64,000 bases of DNA from Cyanidiococcus yangmingshanensis. Lineage: Eukaryota; Rhodophyta; Bangiophyceae; Cyanidiales; Cyanidiaceae. Position 1 is the stretch's first letter. Each line of letters opens with the position of its first letter. The notes under the pieces were generated by a model. It had not been told where the DNA came from, did no database searches, and saw only the letters and a program-made list of their open reading frames with translations. Shown here in pieces: positions 28,435 to 39,162 of this stretch. The stretch covers positions 496,001-560,000 of the forward strand of contig VWRR01000001.1 in assembly GCA_013995675.1 (NCBI GenBank), in the 5' to 3' direction. A program made the translations under genes and the position numbers.

Positions 28435-29410
28435 GAAATCTGCTGTATATCGTTCTGAGAACTTGCGGTTAGAACATTATCTACGAACGACAATACCTCG
28501 GTTGTAGGGGCGTTCGCAGGAGAAACTCGAACGGTGCTGTGGATCAGTCGCTGGCGCCAGACGCACCCGATCGACAAAGGCTCAACGCCACCCTGAGCGG
28601 AGCAAGTGGGAGCTTTGCCAAGGCAAGTAGGATAAAGAACCCTTCGTGCTCCAATGGAGTTGTAGAGGGTCATGAAAGTGCTGGGCAATAATTCGAGGTT
28701 GCTCTCCGAAGAGAGATACCGACGGGGTTTGACGGAACGGGGCGCGCTCTCCACTCCCAACAGGGTCGTACTGATGGGTTCTCGGAGACACGCTTCACCA
28801 ATCACTGGGTGTTTTTTAGGGTTTCACGACGCGATCGGTTGCGACTCGATGGCGCCAAATGGTCCATGACATGTACCTTTTTTGAACGCGAGCGCAATGC
28901 AGTGATGGCGAACGTCGGGCCCAGACACCGCAGCGGCGCACAGAAAGGACGATCATGGCGAGCCGTCATCAAACCGATGTCGATTGCCAGCCAGTCTATT
29001 GGTCGATCGAAGGCATGCCCATGAACGCCGCAGATGCCTGACCGTCGGAAACACTGAATGTGGCTCCTTGGAGATGGTCATTCAGCAGCATCCTGTGTCG
29101 GTAACGCTACGGTTCGCCCTCAGGGCAGTCAATTCAGCTCATGCACGATCGAATTTTAGAGCAACTCGTTATGAACGGGTCTTAGATTGTGCTTGCCCGC
29201 GTGTACGTTGTTTCGTGTCTGCGATACGCGTGATTGTGGACTGGTGTCGCCAGCTTGCCCAAGCATCCTTTGCTATGGAACCGCCACGCATTTTGTTCTG
29301 TGCAGTTCTCGACCCGAGTGCGTTCAGATTCGCTGCAGGGATGCTTGTTCTGGGTGCTGTGCCTATGCATGGAAGCAAAAGGATATGTTTCAGGTTGAAA
29401 AACGGAACTG
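28435..29410. other. Intergenic region between TRIM37-like gene and tRNA-Val
   Basis: About 975 bp. A 155-codon plus frame (28984-29451) runs through the tRNA and is not credible. No other gene was recognised. Confidence 0.45.
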
Positions 29411-29484
29411 TATCGGCGGCGCGACTCGAACGCGCGATCTTGTGCGTGTGAAGCACACGTCATAACCAACTAGACCACGCCGAC
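29411..29484 (-). tRNA. tRNA-Val (anticodon CAC)
   Basis: On the minus strand the acceptor stem GTCGGCG pairs with CGCCGAT (first pair G-T). The D arm contains AGTTGGTT. The anticodon stem TGTGC/GCACA encloses the loop TTCACAC, so the anticodon is CAC (codon GUG, Val). The T arm GCGCG-TTCGAGT-CGCGC contains the B-box TTCGA. The discriminator is A, no CCA is encoded, and there is no intron. The A and B boxes are the internal Pol III promoter. Confidence 0.95.
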
Positions 29485-29650
29485 GCATCGAATGGACATG
29501 GCAGAAAATCCGTATATAAAGGTCATTGCGCGTGGTCGTGCGAATGGATGGATGCGCGGCTGCGGGGCATCCCCTGGGCGGTTTTGGGTCTAGCCTGCTG
29601 GCCGACGCACTGACGTGTCTCGTCTCCGCTGAGTGGCAGCTGGTGACTCC

Positions 29651-30529
29651 ATGTCGACCGATTCTCGTGGCAAGACCGTTTCGACTTCTGTATCCTCTCT
29701 ATACTCGAAAGCAAAACAGCGGGTTTTGAACAAGTTTGGACGGCGTACACACTTGACACGGAACCCGAAAGTAGACTCGTTGAACGACATTCAGAGCGGC
29801 ATTCGGGCTGATGAGTCCAAGGTGGCTTCGCGAATTACGTCGTACCGACGATCGCTGCGAGACGCGATTCTTGCAGGTTTGGATCTTCAGTGTTTGTATC
29901 TTGCCATCTATAAGCGGAATGTAGGCGCACTCAAGTTCAACGTGGAGAGAAACGAGTACTCGAGGGAGCCGTCGGCAGCGCAAGTGCTCTTTATTCAAAA
30001 ACTGGAGAAAGAACTCTCGGAAATGGAAACTGTATTGAAAAGAGAGATTGACTCTTTTACGGCTCGCTTTAAGGACTATGCTGATCATCCGCTGACGAAC
30101 AAGACCTTGGAGGAGGCTGACGAGCTACGGCGGGTGGAGGCTCTCAAGGCGGAGTACAAGAAAGCAAGAACGTTGTATAGTGATCGTGCCATCGAGGTAG
30201 AGGCTGGGAGCAGCAACCAGGCCGCGCTGACGGACGCTTACCAGGACTACATGCGACAGAGCGACATGCTCTGCCAGGAGATGATACAGTATCAGGATCG
30301 CGTGGCGCGCGAGGTGGGCAACAAGGTCCGCGGTTTCTTCGAGGCTCAACAACGAATTTTCAACAGCTTGAGTGAGCAATACGGAAAGATTCTACCAATG
30401 GCTCGACAGCTGGAGTCGCTTCCGTTCCATAGTGGACTTCCTGGAGCCGCGGACGCTTCGCCAACAAGTCCATCGAATCGGAATGATTCTGCCCTTTCAA
30501 GCTCAGAGGCCATGAATCTCTTCGATTGA
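29651..30529 (+). CDS. BAR-domain protein
   Basis: 292 residues starting MSTDSRGKTVSTSVSSLYSK; the frame is open to a GTG at 29633, but the first ATG is at 29651. Residues about 55-260 form a long helical region with the character of a classical BAR dimer: DESKVASRITSYRRSLRDAI, LEKELSEMETVLKREIDSFT, LKAEYKKARTLYSDRAIEVE and VAREVGNKVRGFFEAQQRIF, followed by a short Ser/Pro-rich tail. BAR dimers sense or bend membranes in endocytosis and recycling. No SH3, PX or PH domain is encoded. The gene starts about 165 bp from the tRNA and runs away from it. The fold assignment is from pattern; other coiled-coil proteins are possible. Confidence 0.7.
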   Translation: MSTDSRGKTVSTSVSSLYSKAKQRVLNKFGRRTHLTRNPKVDSLNDIQSGIRADESKVASRITSYRRSLRDAILAGLDLQCLYLAIYKRNVGALKFNVERNEYSREPSAAQVLFIQKLEKELSEMETVLKREIDSFTARFKDYADHPLTNKTLEEADELRRVEALKAEYKKARTLYSDRAIEVEAGSSNQAALTDAYQDYMRQSDMLCQEMIQYQDRVAREVGNKVRGFFEAQQRIFNSLSEQYGKILPMARQLESLPFHSGLPGAADASPTSPSNRNDSALSSSEAMNLFD

Positions 30530-31711
30530 TTGGATCTCTAGGTGATCCGTTCACATCTTCACATCGGTGCATCATCGATCCAAACATGAGCCCTGCGGTA
30601 TTTGATGTCGAGAGAGAGAGCGGCCAGGGGAGCCAATACCGCAACGGATCGAGCCGGAGACGGTCTAGCAATCCACTGACCAACGGTGGCGCGAATGGAC
30701 GCACTCTGCTGCACGTGATTTCAGAACAGAGTTGGGTTTGGATGAGGTCTTAGTACTGGATGCTCATGCAAATGAATAGGAAGCGCGCTTTGGCCTCGAA
30801 AAAGTGCAACGTGATGGTCGATGGCTCGTCGGATCCCATTGGCGTTCACCTGCATCAAGTGTGGCGCACCCATGACGCAAGGACCTGCTCGCGAGCGCCG
30901 CGCTTGCAGCGCACTCGGGTTTGGCACGTTGGCTTCAACGGAACTCATCAAATCAGGTTCACGGAGCGTGTCGAAGGAACCGACTCAGGATCACCTTGTC
31001 CGCGTTGTTGATTCGAGAATGATTCCACCTGCATAAACGTTCGTTCAGGGCTAGTGCAGTGCCGCAGTCGTTGCGTCCATGAAACTCCCCGACGAAGCCC
31101 ATGTATCTGCATCGCTAATATCTGCGTTTTCAGAAATGCAGCCTCCTCCCTAATAATGACGAGTTGGATCGGCTCAACGCCAATTGTTCTTCATGGAAAA
31201 CTTCACCTCGTTCTGCACATGGGACTCGTTGCCTCGGAGAGGATGCCCCTCTCCGAATTGGTTTACCTAGCTTGAGCATAGCGGCGTCGCGGTCAACCAC
31301 TCGCTTTGCCATGTCTATGACGGCGTGAAAAGCGAATTGGATTCGCGGCACTAGACCGCACTTGCGAAGCAACCGACTTGCCCCATACGAAACAGATTTG
31401 CGACTCATCAAAACGTCAGCACATGATCGCCAACCTAACTTGGCCTCTATGCGTTGACAGCCAAAAGAGATAAACCTGTGACTTGGGGCGAGTCTGTGAA
31501 CGTGGTTGAGGCCACGCGCCTTGCTCGCGAATCGCAACCAAACCAATCGAGTTCGCGCACGGGAATGAGGGTTTCGCGTTTGACGCATCAACGTCAAGGA
31601 ATAGCATGAAACACTTGAGTACCAGGCTCCCGTACTGGTCTCTCGTTTCTTCGCATCGAGCATGCTTTTCTGTCATGCTGCATAGGCTGAACCACGCCCT
31701 ATTGCGACGAG
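30530..31711. other. Intergenic region with short coding-like fragments
   Basis: About 1.2 kb. On the plus strand, segments in three frames look protein-like: from the ATG at 30586 (MSPAVFDVERESGQGSQYRN), then LGLDEVLVLDAHANE near 30735, then IPLAFTCIKCGAPMTQ near 30836 with a CxxC. They may belong to a broken small gene, but no family is recognisable. The minus frame 31130-31663 has no motif. Confidence 0.3.
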
Positions 31712-32269
31712 TTATAACGAGGGCTCATCATTATTCGGAGACGATGCTGTACCAGCAGGCACGTCTGCAGCAGAGGATGCTGGATGCTCTTCTGCAAATT
31801 GCATGAGAAGCGCAGCGATCTCTTCGAAGCCAGCGACGAGGGCTTCATCGTACGCACTGCGTCCACGATCATTCAAAATGAAGGCACTCTCTCCCCGTGC
31901 TTGCAGTGCCTGCAGCAGCGCCTCCACACATCTCGTCTGGCCAGTCATGCTGGCCCAGTGCAACGGTGTGTTTCCGGCTGCGTTTCGAACAGCGGCACGA
32001 GCCCCGGCCTCGAGAAGCAACTGCACGAGGCGCACGTGACCGTTCGCGCTTGCCATATGCAACGCTGTGTTTCCCGTCTCTTGGTCTGCAGCATTCACAA
32101 ACGCAAGCCTCTCTACGTGATCAGGCCACATGCTCTCGCTGACGAGTTCCCGCACACCTGCTTCGTCGTCTGAGCGCGCATAGTCGCGGAGCTCTGCAGC
32201 GAGGTCTTCCCGTCGTAGAAGCGCTGCCGAGTTTGGTCGTGCTGTTTGTTGCTCTCCTTGGTCAAACAT
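31712..32269 (-). CDS. Ankyrin-repeat protein, Yar1-like
   Basis: 185 residues from the ATG at 32269 (the frame is open to a TTG at 32299). Two clear ankyrin repeats, NTALHMASANGHVRLVQLLL and NTPLHWASMTGQTRCVEALL, are followed by a degenerate third (GRSAYDEALVAGFEEIAALL) and an acidic, Ser/Pro-rich tail. An N-terminal helical region (LLRREDLAAELRDYARSDDE) precedes them. The layout of a small protein with few repeats and a charged tail resembles yeast Yar1, the chaperone of ribosomal protein Rps3, but ankyrin repeats alone do not prove function. It is divergent from the PsbP-domain gene across about 225 bp. Confidence 0.75.
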   Translation of the reverse strand: MFDQGEQQTARPNSAALLRREDLAAELRDYARSDDEAGVRELVSESMWPDHVERLAFVNAADQETGNTALHMASANGHVRLVQLLLEAGARAAVRNAAGNTPLHWASMTGQTRCVEALLQALQARGESAFILNDRGRSAYDEALVAGFEEIAALLMQFAEEHPASSAADVPAGTASSPNNDEPSL

Positions 32270-32494
32270 ACTTCGAACGTCACACCCTGGATCATACAAG
32301 GAACCAAGTCAACCAAAAATTCTCTTTCGAAGAGAACCAGACATCCTGGATAGGATGAGGCGGTGATAGGAACGGCTCACACCTGGGTCGGATCATCGAG
32401 GGCGTCTCGCCGGCCAGATTGTAGCCCAGCAGCGAGATCGATACGCTCCTACGGTTTCGTGCTGTCCAGGGATATCGCAGAGGATAGGTGCAGC

Positions 32495-33295
32495 ATGAAT
32501 GCTTTCTTATCCCCAATTCAAATACGACAGGATCTGGATAAAGTGTCCAAAGGTTGCAGATTGATCTCGGACAAGAATGGACGTTGTCCATGGCGCTTGA
32601 GCCGTCGCTCGTGCTCGTTGCACTTGATAGGGTCGTGTGCGCGACGCGAGTTTCTTGCTGCGCTTGTTGCTACCCTGCTGGGTGTCCGCACTTTATGGCC
32701 TCGAGGGGACCGCCACAAAGGCGGACGACTGGAAGCGGCTGAACTAGTGAAAGGAACGCTTCCTGCTTCTGGTGCTGACGAGTCGGCCAGCCCAGTTGCG
32801 GACACGGTTTACGACGCAACAAACGCGAGCACTGGTGTGCGCTTCCGCTACCCGAGCGGTTGGCGAGTTCGAACAAAGCCCATCAAGACGCATGCATTCG
32901 AGATTTTGGTCGTTTGTGACACGGAGCCGAGCACTTCAATTGGAGTTGTGAGCGACTCCGTGCGTATTGAACGCATCGAAAACTTTGGAACAGCGAGCGA
33001 TATCGGCGAGCGAGTTGTTGCGCTCGAACGAAAGAAGGATGGGGTGCTTTCTGCCGAACTCGTGCGAGCTACTCAGTACCCCGTCAAAGATAGGAATCCA
33101 CTGACCTATTATCTCTGCGAGTATCGCGTCAATTCGGCTCGTGGCGGTGAGCGTCACTACGCGGCCAAGGTGACGATCACAGGGAAACAGCTCTACGTTA
33201 TGACTGTACAGAGCAAAGAGAACCAATGGGGATTTTATGAGCCTCTTTTTAGGGACGTTTTAGAATCTTTTGAGATAGAGCCGGCGAAACTTTGA
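32495..33295 (+). CDS. PsbP-domain thylakoid lumen protein with Tat-type signal
   Basis: 266 residues starting MNAFLSPIQIRQD. The first 45 are basic and Ser-rich, fitting a plastid transit peptide. A twin-arginine motif followed by a hydrophobic core (CARREFLAALVATLLG, residues about 48-63) indicates lumen export by the Tat route, the usual route for PsbP proteins. The PsbP-like domain runs from about residue 110 to the end: GVRFRYPSGWRVRTKPIKTH, TSIGVVSDSVRIERIENFG, YLCEYRVNSARGGERHYAAK and WGFYEPLFRDVLESFEI. PsbP-domain proteins support photosystem assembly or stability. The oxygen-evolving PsbP itself is not typical of red algae, so a PPD-type assembly factor is more likely. Confidence 0.85.
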   Translation: MNAFLSPIQIRQDLDKVSKGCRLISDKNGRCPWRLSRRSCSLHLIGSCARREFLAALVATLLGVRTLWPRGDRHKGGRLEAAELVKGTLPASGADESASPVADTVYDATNASTGVRFRYPSGWRVRTKPIKTHAFEILVVCDTEPSTSIGVVSDSVRIERIENFGTASDIGERVVALERKKDGVLSAELVRATQYPVKDRNPLTYYLCEYRVNSARGGERHYAAKVTITGKQLYVMTVQSKENQWGFYEPLFRDVLESFEIEPAKL

Positions 33296-34569
33296 TTGGA
33301 AAGCTCGGCCAGTGACTACCCGCTCGCGGACAGTAGAGCGCTAGGGATACGGATACTTTGCCTCCAGATGATCCAGCACCAGCGCTACACCAAGATCAGC
33401 AACGCTGTCCTCGAAAATGCGAACCACGAGCGTTGGCGAAGCAGTCATAGGGAGCGAGATGTTTTCTCGGACGAATCTGGAACTGTAGAGATTGATGCAC
33501 TGCGGGTAGACTGCTGGCAGCCCAAATCGAGGGTTCAAACGAAACAGGCTGGAGCAACGACTCTCATCCGCTGCGCATTCTGTGAACGATTGATCTCCCG
33601 TCTAAGGATGCAGATCGAACTGGTGCACGTGCACATCGCCGTCACAAATGGTACGGGTTCTATTGGTCATGTGGCCGAGCGGATGTATGTGAACGCAGCG
33701 TGAACGTTGCAGTCATTAGGTCGATACATTCGGGTGATAAACAAACGGTCGCAGCCCAAATGAGGCCAATGCCCGACCCTGCTTGGTGCTGTCTCGGGGG
33801 CACGACGATACAGCGTCTCTTGATGACGTAGCGATCCTCGTATTGGGGACGTTCGGGCCTCAGCAACGCCCATGAAGAGGTTCGCTGCTTTCACAATGAC
33901 TACTGTGATCATGGACGCGACAGCAATGCCACTCGTGCTGATTGCCGACGAGTTAAAGAAAGATCCGAAGATGGGCGACGAAAAGAGACAGGTATCCTGA
34001 TGCGTGGCTGCGCAAGCGTTTGCGTCAACCGCAGCGTGGCATCCATAGGGTTTCAGAAAAAGGCCTTGGAAAGCGCCTCTGATGTTTTCTGAAATAGAAC
34101 GTCTCTCTAGATTTCCTACAGAGTATGTGTGCGAGTGCGAAACGGCATGCAGCGACATCCGCTGGCGAACAAATCCGCGATTTCGTGATGATGACTTCCA
34201 AAAAGTGTCCATGACCGAATGTCCAACGAATTTCTTGGTACTGCCAGTTTGACATGGTGCTGATTCGGATGCTGGGCAGCCCGAAAGACGAATGAGCGTT
34301 CGTTTACGCAAATACATTGATGTGCCTGCTTCAACTCTCGATATTTAAATCCGATGGATGCCTCTACATACAAGCAATCATCAATGTACGAGCACCCGAA
34401 TCACACGACCGATCTAGACAAGACGGTTAAGCAACAAACAAGACCCTGTTGACCAGCGCAGATCCTTATCCATTCACCCTTGGATGGACGCTGTGTTTCC
34501 AAGTCTGCCCCCGAAACTGCAACGAGCGGTCCCTTTCAGTGTCGCAGCCTCACCGAATCCTTCAGCGTA
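33296..34569. other. Intergenic region between PsbP-domain and O-methyltransferase genes
   Basis: About 1.27 kb. A 216-codon minus frame (33667-34317) contains a hydrophobic stretch (GIAVASMITVVIVKAANLFM). On the plus strand a 42-codon frame from the ATG at 33871 reads MKRFAAFTMTTVIMDATAM and on to a Lys-rich end. Neither is recognised. Confidence 0.35.
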
Positions 34570-35919
34570 TCACGATGGTGAGCGCCATGCGGGTGACGGT
34601 TGCGCAAAGACAGCGACCATAGGTGCCCGCAAAGGTCTCATTTCAGTGAGCTGGAAACCGCATCGCTGGAGAAGCACCTCAAACTCGAGCCGATCTCGCT
34701 CTCTGCTACCGAAAACCGTGAGCATCGTTTGGTCGACGAGAGCACGCATTCGCTCGAGCGGTGACCCTCTGGCGCACTGGTCAATGCTTGCTTCGAGGAT
34801 GATCAAATGAACGTTACGAACACGACCAATTGCTTCACGAATACTTTGACCGATTCGGACACATTCCTGAACGCGCCAGTCGTGCCAGATATTTCGCATA
34901 ATATACACGTCACCTTCTTGAGCTGGTGGTAGTCCCGTACCTTGGAGAAAATCACCAGCCGCGAACTGCACACGTCCATTCGTAACCATAGCAGCACGTT
35001 CGGGAGTGCTGTTCCAGAATTGTTTCGCATGCTCGACCACTGGCGGCATATCAAAAATGATGCCTTTCAACGCATAGGATCGGAGCAGGTGGAAGGTTAG
35101 CGATCCGTCGGCGCCTCCAATATCCACGACTCGAAGAAAGCGGCCCCAGTCGATATCTTGTAGGATTGAAGGCGTCGTTCCACTGTCCACGCCACGCATC
35201 GCTCCATGAAAATTATCCCAACGGTCTGGATGACGGGCCAGGTACTCCCAAAACGTCCCTTGGTGGACTCTCTCGAATGCAGTCGGTGATGGTTGATATG
35301 ACTCCTCTGCAGACGTGCCGATCTGGTCAGGCTCAAGGTCAGAACCTGACGAATCACGCATGCTCTCAAAAAGTACACTACTTGCCGGAAACACATCGAC
35401 ATAGAGGTGCACAATCATGGAGCGTGCGCTCTGAGGATGGTTCTCGCGTAGCATCGCCGAGAGCGCCGTGTTGCGCCACAACCGTTGTTCGTTTGCCACG
35501 CGCTTCAAGTCCTGTCCGTTAGGAGCGTAGGACTCAAAATATCCCCAGTTTTCGCAAGCTCGAAGGACCCGTGCAACTGCATTCGCATCCCGACAGTTGC
35601 ACTCTTTGGCGATCTCTTCTGCAGTGAGGCCGCCTCCGTGCTGTCCGATAATATCAGCAAAGCGAAACAGGGCTGCTACGCCCAAACAAGCGCTCAAGAA
35701 AAATAGCGCCCCGTCCTGATATACCCGTACCGGCGCTGGTTGTGGGCCCAACCCATAAACAGCACCGAGTTTAAAAAGAGGCCAAGGCGGTAGCGAGCGC
35801 GTACGTTCTAGCATCAGGCTCTGCTCGTAGGCTCGACCCTCAGGTGTGTCTGGCCTTTCTGCGTATGATCCGTGTTGGATTGTGAAGAGTGCTTTCACTT
35901 GTTCCCAGATGGCCGTCAT
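34570..35919 (-). CDS. SAM-dependent O-methyltransferase (COMT/ASMT-like, Methyltransf_2 family)
   Basis: 449 residues from the ATG at 35919 (the frame is open to a GTG at 35979). An N-terminal winged-helix dimerisation region (about 80-170: GLTAEEIAKECNCRDANAVA, RVLRACENWGYFE) is followed by the catalytic domain: FWEYLARHPDRWDNFHGAMR, the SAM-binding loop VVDIGGADGSL near 262-272, FDMPPVVEHA, GDFL, and the active-site region IMRNIWHDW near 342, whose His is the general base of this family. The gene encodes a plant/cyanobacterial-type small-molecule O-methyltransferase; the substrate cannot be inferred. The N-terminal 60 residues are extra relative to plant COMT (about 365 residues) and might include a targeting region. 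Confidence 0.88.
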   Translation of the reverse strand: MTAIWEQVKALFTIQHGSYAERPDTPEGRAYEQSLMLERTRSLPPWPLFKLGAVYGLGPQPAPVRVYQDGALFFLSACLGVAALFRFADIIGQHGGGLTAEEIAKECNCRDANAVARVLRACENWGYFESYAPNGQDLKRVANEQRLWRNTALSAMLRENHPQSARSMIVHLYVDVFPASSVLFESMRDSSGSDLEPDQIGTSAEESYQPSPTAFERVHQGTFWEYLARHPDRWDNFHGAMRGVDSGTTPSILQDIDWGRFLRVVDIGGADGSLTFHLLRSYALKGIIFDMPPVVEHAKQFWNSTPERAAMVTNGRVQFAAGDFLQGTGLPPAQEGDVYIMRNIWHDWRVQECVRIGQSIREAIGRVRNVHLIILEASIDQCARGSPLERMRALVDQTMLTVFGSRERDRLEFEVLLQRCGFQLTEMRPLRAPMVAVFAQPSPAWRSPS

Positions 35920-37507
35920 GGATAGACTGAGAGACAACGCTGGTAGGTTGCTGCCCGTCCGTCTTGCAGCGTCTATCACAACCGATCCAGAAGCAGTCTA
36001 TCAGGCATCGTCGCCATGGACGATTCGCTCGGTTGAGCACAGCCGGAAAGTCTGACCCCTTGTTTCCAAGTTTTACGATCTGCTCGGTCTCCTGTGCAGC
36101 GCATGGTATGCTTGGCGGTTTGCCGAGAGGCTCGGGAATCGGTCGGGCGATAAAGATACAGTGCATGGGTTCTTTGTATCATCCAAGGTTTCGATTGTGG
36201 TTGTTCGAAACATGTCGACACAGGTTGCTGTTTGGTGCGCAATACGCACGACCGGCAACTACATGGATGCGATGATCTGGGTCCCATGAAATACGCTGGA
36301 AAGCCAAGAGGGCAAAAACTGAAGCTGGTCCTGGCCTGCCGGCCAGCAATCCTGGTTGTCGTTGGGAAGCGCTCTATGCATACACGCACGACCATGTCGT
36401 CCTTCAGCTCGCCGAGCATTCCAAGTGATTTCATCGGATCCTGAACATGTCCTGGACTGCAAATGCAATCCTGGAGACCATGGTCGTGTGTCCTCGGTCA
36501 GCGTTGCGCGACACAAGCGCACTGAATGTGCATGGTTCGGTGCAACTGCCCGCTTGAAGAGCGTCGTCTATATTTGGTTTGATCGGTCCGGGCGGAGCAG
36601 CTCGACTGATCTGCCAGGGAGTTGGAGGCATTCTTGATGGCTCGTACGAGGAACGCTTGTTCTCAAGCCTTGTTTCGATGCGCATTGTTTATCGTTTACA
36701 TTCGATCGAGTCCGATGAAAATCAGAGAAATTGCCGGACAGACCCACGATCAGCTGGTGATTGTACCGCGATATCGGTGATCACCTTTGCGGCTCATGGA
36801 CGAGTGATCCGCATTGATCTGTTCCCAGCGGTCATCAGATGCTCCCTTCTCGTGCTTCGGGGCACTCACCGTCCACAGTACTTCCAATCGATGATTACTC
36901 ATGACATTCAGGTTTCCATTCGCGATCAGCAAGGCCCTCAGCGCTCACTACGTTGCCATCAACGGATATCTGCCTCCGTTCGGTTCATTCCGTGCCGGGA
37001 GCATTATCCTTTCGGTTGCGAAGAGCAGACTGATTGGGGACCGCTGGAGCCATCGAATCGAGACTCAATGAGTCGGGGCTGTTGTCTGGGATGCAGTCTG
37101 CAACTCATGAGGTAAGGGCAAATGCTTGTAGCGTTAACTACGCATTCCATCATCATATCAAGGCATTTCCCTGATAACGGGTTGCGAAGCTGCGAATGCG
37201 TTACAGGCGTTGCACTCATGAATACTGAACGAGCACTTGCAGTTGCGCGAACAAACCCAAATAGTTCCAAAAGCACAAGTCTGGAAAGGGATCGCGCCCC
37301 AGCGCATCAACCTGGAGATGCTTTGCTGAAAGACTCGCTGCTCGGCATTCTGCTTGATTCGTGTGAATCACGAGAACATTACCTACGATAGCGTGCGTTA
37401 TCCTGCCAGTGGCAAATTCGCCGCAACGGACTCGTCCATTGGGGCTCCAGTCGCGACGAGACTGGCCACCAAGTCGCTCCGATGACCATTTATCTCATGA
37501 GTGGCGC
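35920..37507. other. Largest unassigned intergenic region
   Basis: About 1.6 kb. Many overlapping short frames on both strands. Plus-strand pieces in different frames look coding-like, for example EALYAYTHDHVVLQLAEHSK ending near 36427, then MSWTANAILETMVV from about 36448, then IGPGGAARLICQGVGGILDG near 36580. No family was recognised and no RNA gene was seen. Confidence 0.35.
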
Positions 37508-38482
37508 TCACTGCAAGCCGCAACGAGATAGAAGCATGCTCCCTGATTGCTGCGCTCTTGGATGGGATCGAGTCTCGTTCCATGCAGCGAAGGTGCTACT
37601 TTGCACCTTTGATGAGGTGGTTCCGTCCGTACGCACTGGTTGCGCCTTCCCACCAGCAGTGGTATCCGTTGCGGGCACCTCTTGCTTTCGGTTATCTCGC
37701 TTTGCCGATTGTGTCGGAATCTGTGCCCGAGCTCGATTCGCCTCCGCCGATACTCGGTGAATCTCGGGAGCCTTCTCGAGGGGACACTGTAGCTCATCCT
37801 CGTCGTCCTCTTCAATCGCAGGTTCGCCCTCATCGTTAGAGCCAGAACGCTCAATTTCATCCAAAAGAATACGAAACACCTCCACGACATTTGTGCCGGT
37901 TCGGGCACTACACTCACAGAATGCGGCTCCGATAGATTCGGCGACTTGGATACCCTCCTCATAGTCGACCTCCCGATCCAACGACTCATCAATCTGATTA
38001 CCTACCAGAATCTTGGGGATCTGGTCACCCCCAAGCGTTGCAACCAGACGCTGATAGATGTATCGTATCATCTCGAAGGAACTTGCGTCTCGAACCGAGT
38101 ACAGCAGCACGTAACCGTCGATCCCAATAGTCACCTGGGCGCCCAACGAAGAGTACTCATCCTGACCTGCCGTGTCGACAATCTCGAGCGCGTAAACTTC
38201 ATCGTCATGGCCTCGAAGCGTTGCTTGATATGTATCCTCTATTGTTGGCAGATACGACTCAGGAAAGGTCCCCTCACAGAAGCGGATGGTCAACGCGGAC
38301 TTGCCAACGCCACGCGCACCCAGGACGGCAATTCGACGAATGCGCTGCGCTCCTGCGGCCGCCGCAGCGTACATACCAATACCCCCATAGTAGGACGTCG
38401 ACATGAGCGAGGCAGCACTCTCCGGCAGTGTGCTGTTCCGAGCGGGCCGCAAAGAAGAAGACTGATGCTCGCCCTCAGCCAT
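37508..38482 (-). CDS. RHEB: Rheb-type Ras-family GTPase with acidic C-terminal extension and CaaX-like end
   Basis: 324 residues from the ATG at 38482. The GTPase domain spans about residues 46-220: P-loop GARGVGKS, with Arg at the Ras Gly12 position as in Rheb; switch I YLPTIEDTY; DTAGQDEYS, the Rheb form of switch II; YVLLYSV; and ECSARTGTNV, equivalent to the SAK loop. The NKxD motif is NQID here, so the usual Lys is Gln. Rheb activates TORC1 on endomembranes. The extension (about 220-320) contains an acidic run (AIEEDDEDEL) and ends CGLQ. This fits a CaaX box with X=Q, suitable for farnesylation. Typical Rheb is about 185 residues, so the tail is long. It is divergent from the orphan at 39163. 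Confidence 0.88.
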   Translation of the reverse strand: MAEGEHQSSSLRPARNSTLPESAASLMSTSYYGGIGMYAAAAAGAQRIRRIAVLGARGVGKSALTIRFCEGTFPESYLPTIEDTYQATLRGHDDEVYALEIVDTAGQDEYSSLGAQVTIGIDGYVLLYSVRDASSFEMIRYIYQRLVATLGGDQIPKILVGNQIDESLDREVDYEEGIQVAESIGAAFCECSARTGTNVVEVFRILLDEIERSGSNDEGEPAIEEDDEDELQCPLEKAPEIHRVSAEANRARAQIPTQSAKRDNRKQEVPATDTTAGGKAQPVRTDGTTSSKVQSSTFAAWNETRSHPRAQQSGSMLLSRCGLQ

Positions 38483-39162
38483 TGATCGAAGTCGCTTCCG
38501 TGGCCAAGACCGAAAAATCGCCTAAAATTCTGACGCACTGCTAGCACACTCACCCTTTGTAAAGGAAGCGATAAAAGCAAGGAGCCCAACTCCAGTTTAA
38601 ACCAAAGGGCTATTGCCAAAACACCACTAGCGTTGGTTGCACCCCAGAATGATGAGTACGGATCGCCTCCTACTGCAGAGCGGTCCTCGAAGCCACCAAG
38701 ACGTCTGTGGTTTTCACTGAAATACAGTTGCAATTCCTAAGAATTCCTGTACTTTGGTAAACGAATCGGCTCTTTCGTAACGAGCCCTGGACAGATCCAT
38801 AAGAACGCTGCAGTCTGGGGAGCGCAACGTTTTTCCAGCGATCGACGCTATCGGAACGCCGTTCATCAACCGGCTCCGCGTTGCCCCAGCGAGTTTTGAA
38901 CAAGTTGGCAATCCCCGATGAAGGTCTGTTTTGATCTGTGCAATCAAGGTGATACATCTAGAGAAGGTGTATCGGAATAGGTTCTGAAGCGGGTGTCGCC
39001 TATGCCTCCTGTAAGGAGTGTGAACCGTCGGGCGCATCCGTCCGTTGGCAGCTCGGCAGTCAAGGCGATCTAGCTAGCAACGTTGCCGAAGAGGGCGTTT
39101 TACACTCGACGCAGTACGCTCTTCTGGGACTTTCTTTCGATGCTCTTCATCCTGAGGGAAGA
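38483..39162. other. Divergent upstream region of Rheb and the acidic orphan
   Basis: About 680 bp with short, motif-free minus frames. Nothing else was seen. Confidence 0.5.

Noticed and set aside
28984-29451. 155-codon plus frame
   Set aside because: Runs through the tRNA-Val gene and has no motif.
31130-31663. 177-codon minus frame
   Set aside because: No motif or domain; the length is possible by chance at this base composition.
33667-34317. 216-codon minus frame with a hydrophobic stretch
   Set aside because: Low-complexity, Cys/His-rich composition unlike its neighbours, and a competing plus-strand frame over the same hydrophobic region.
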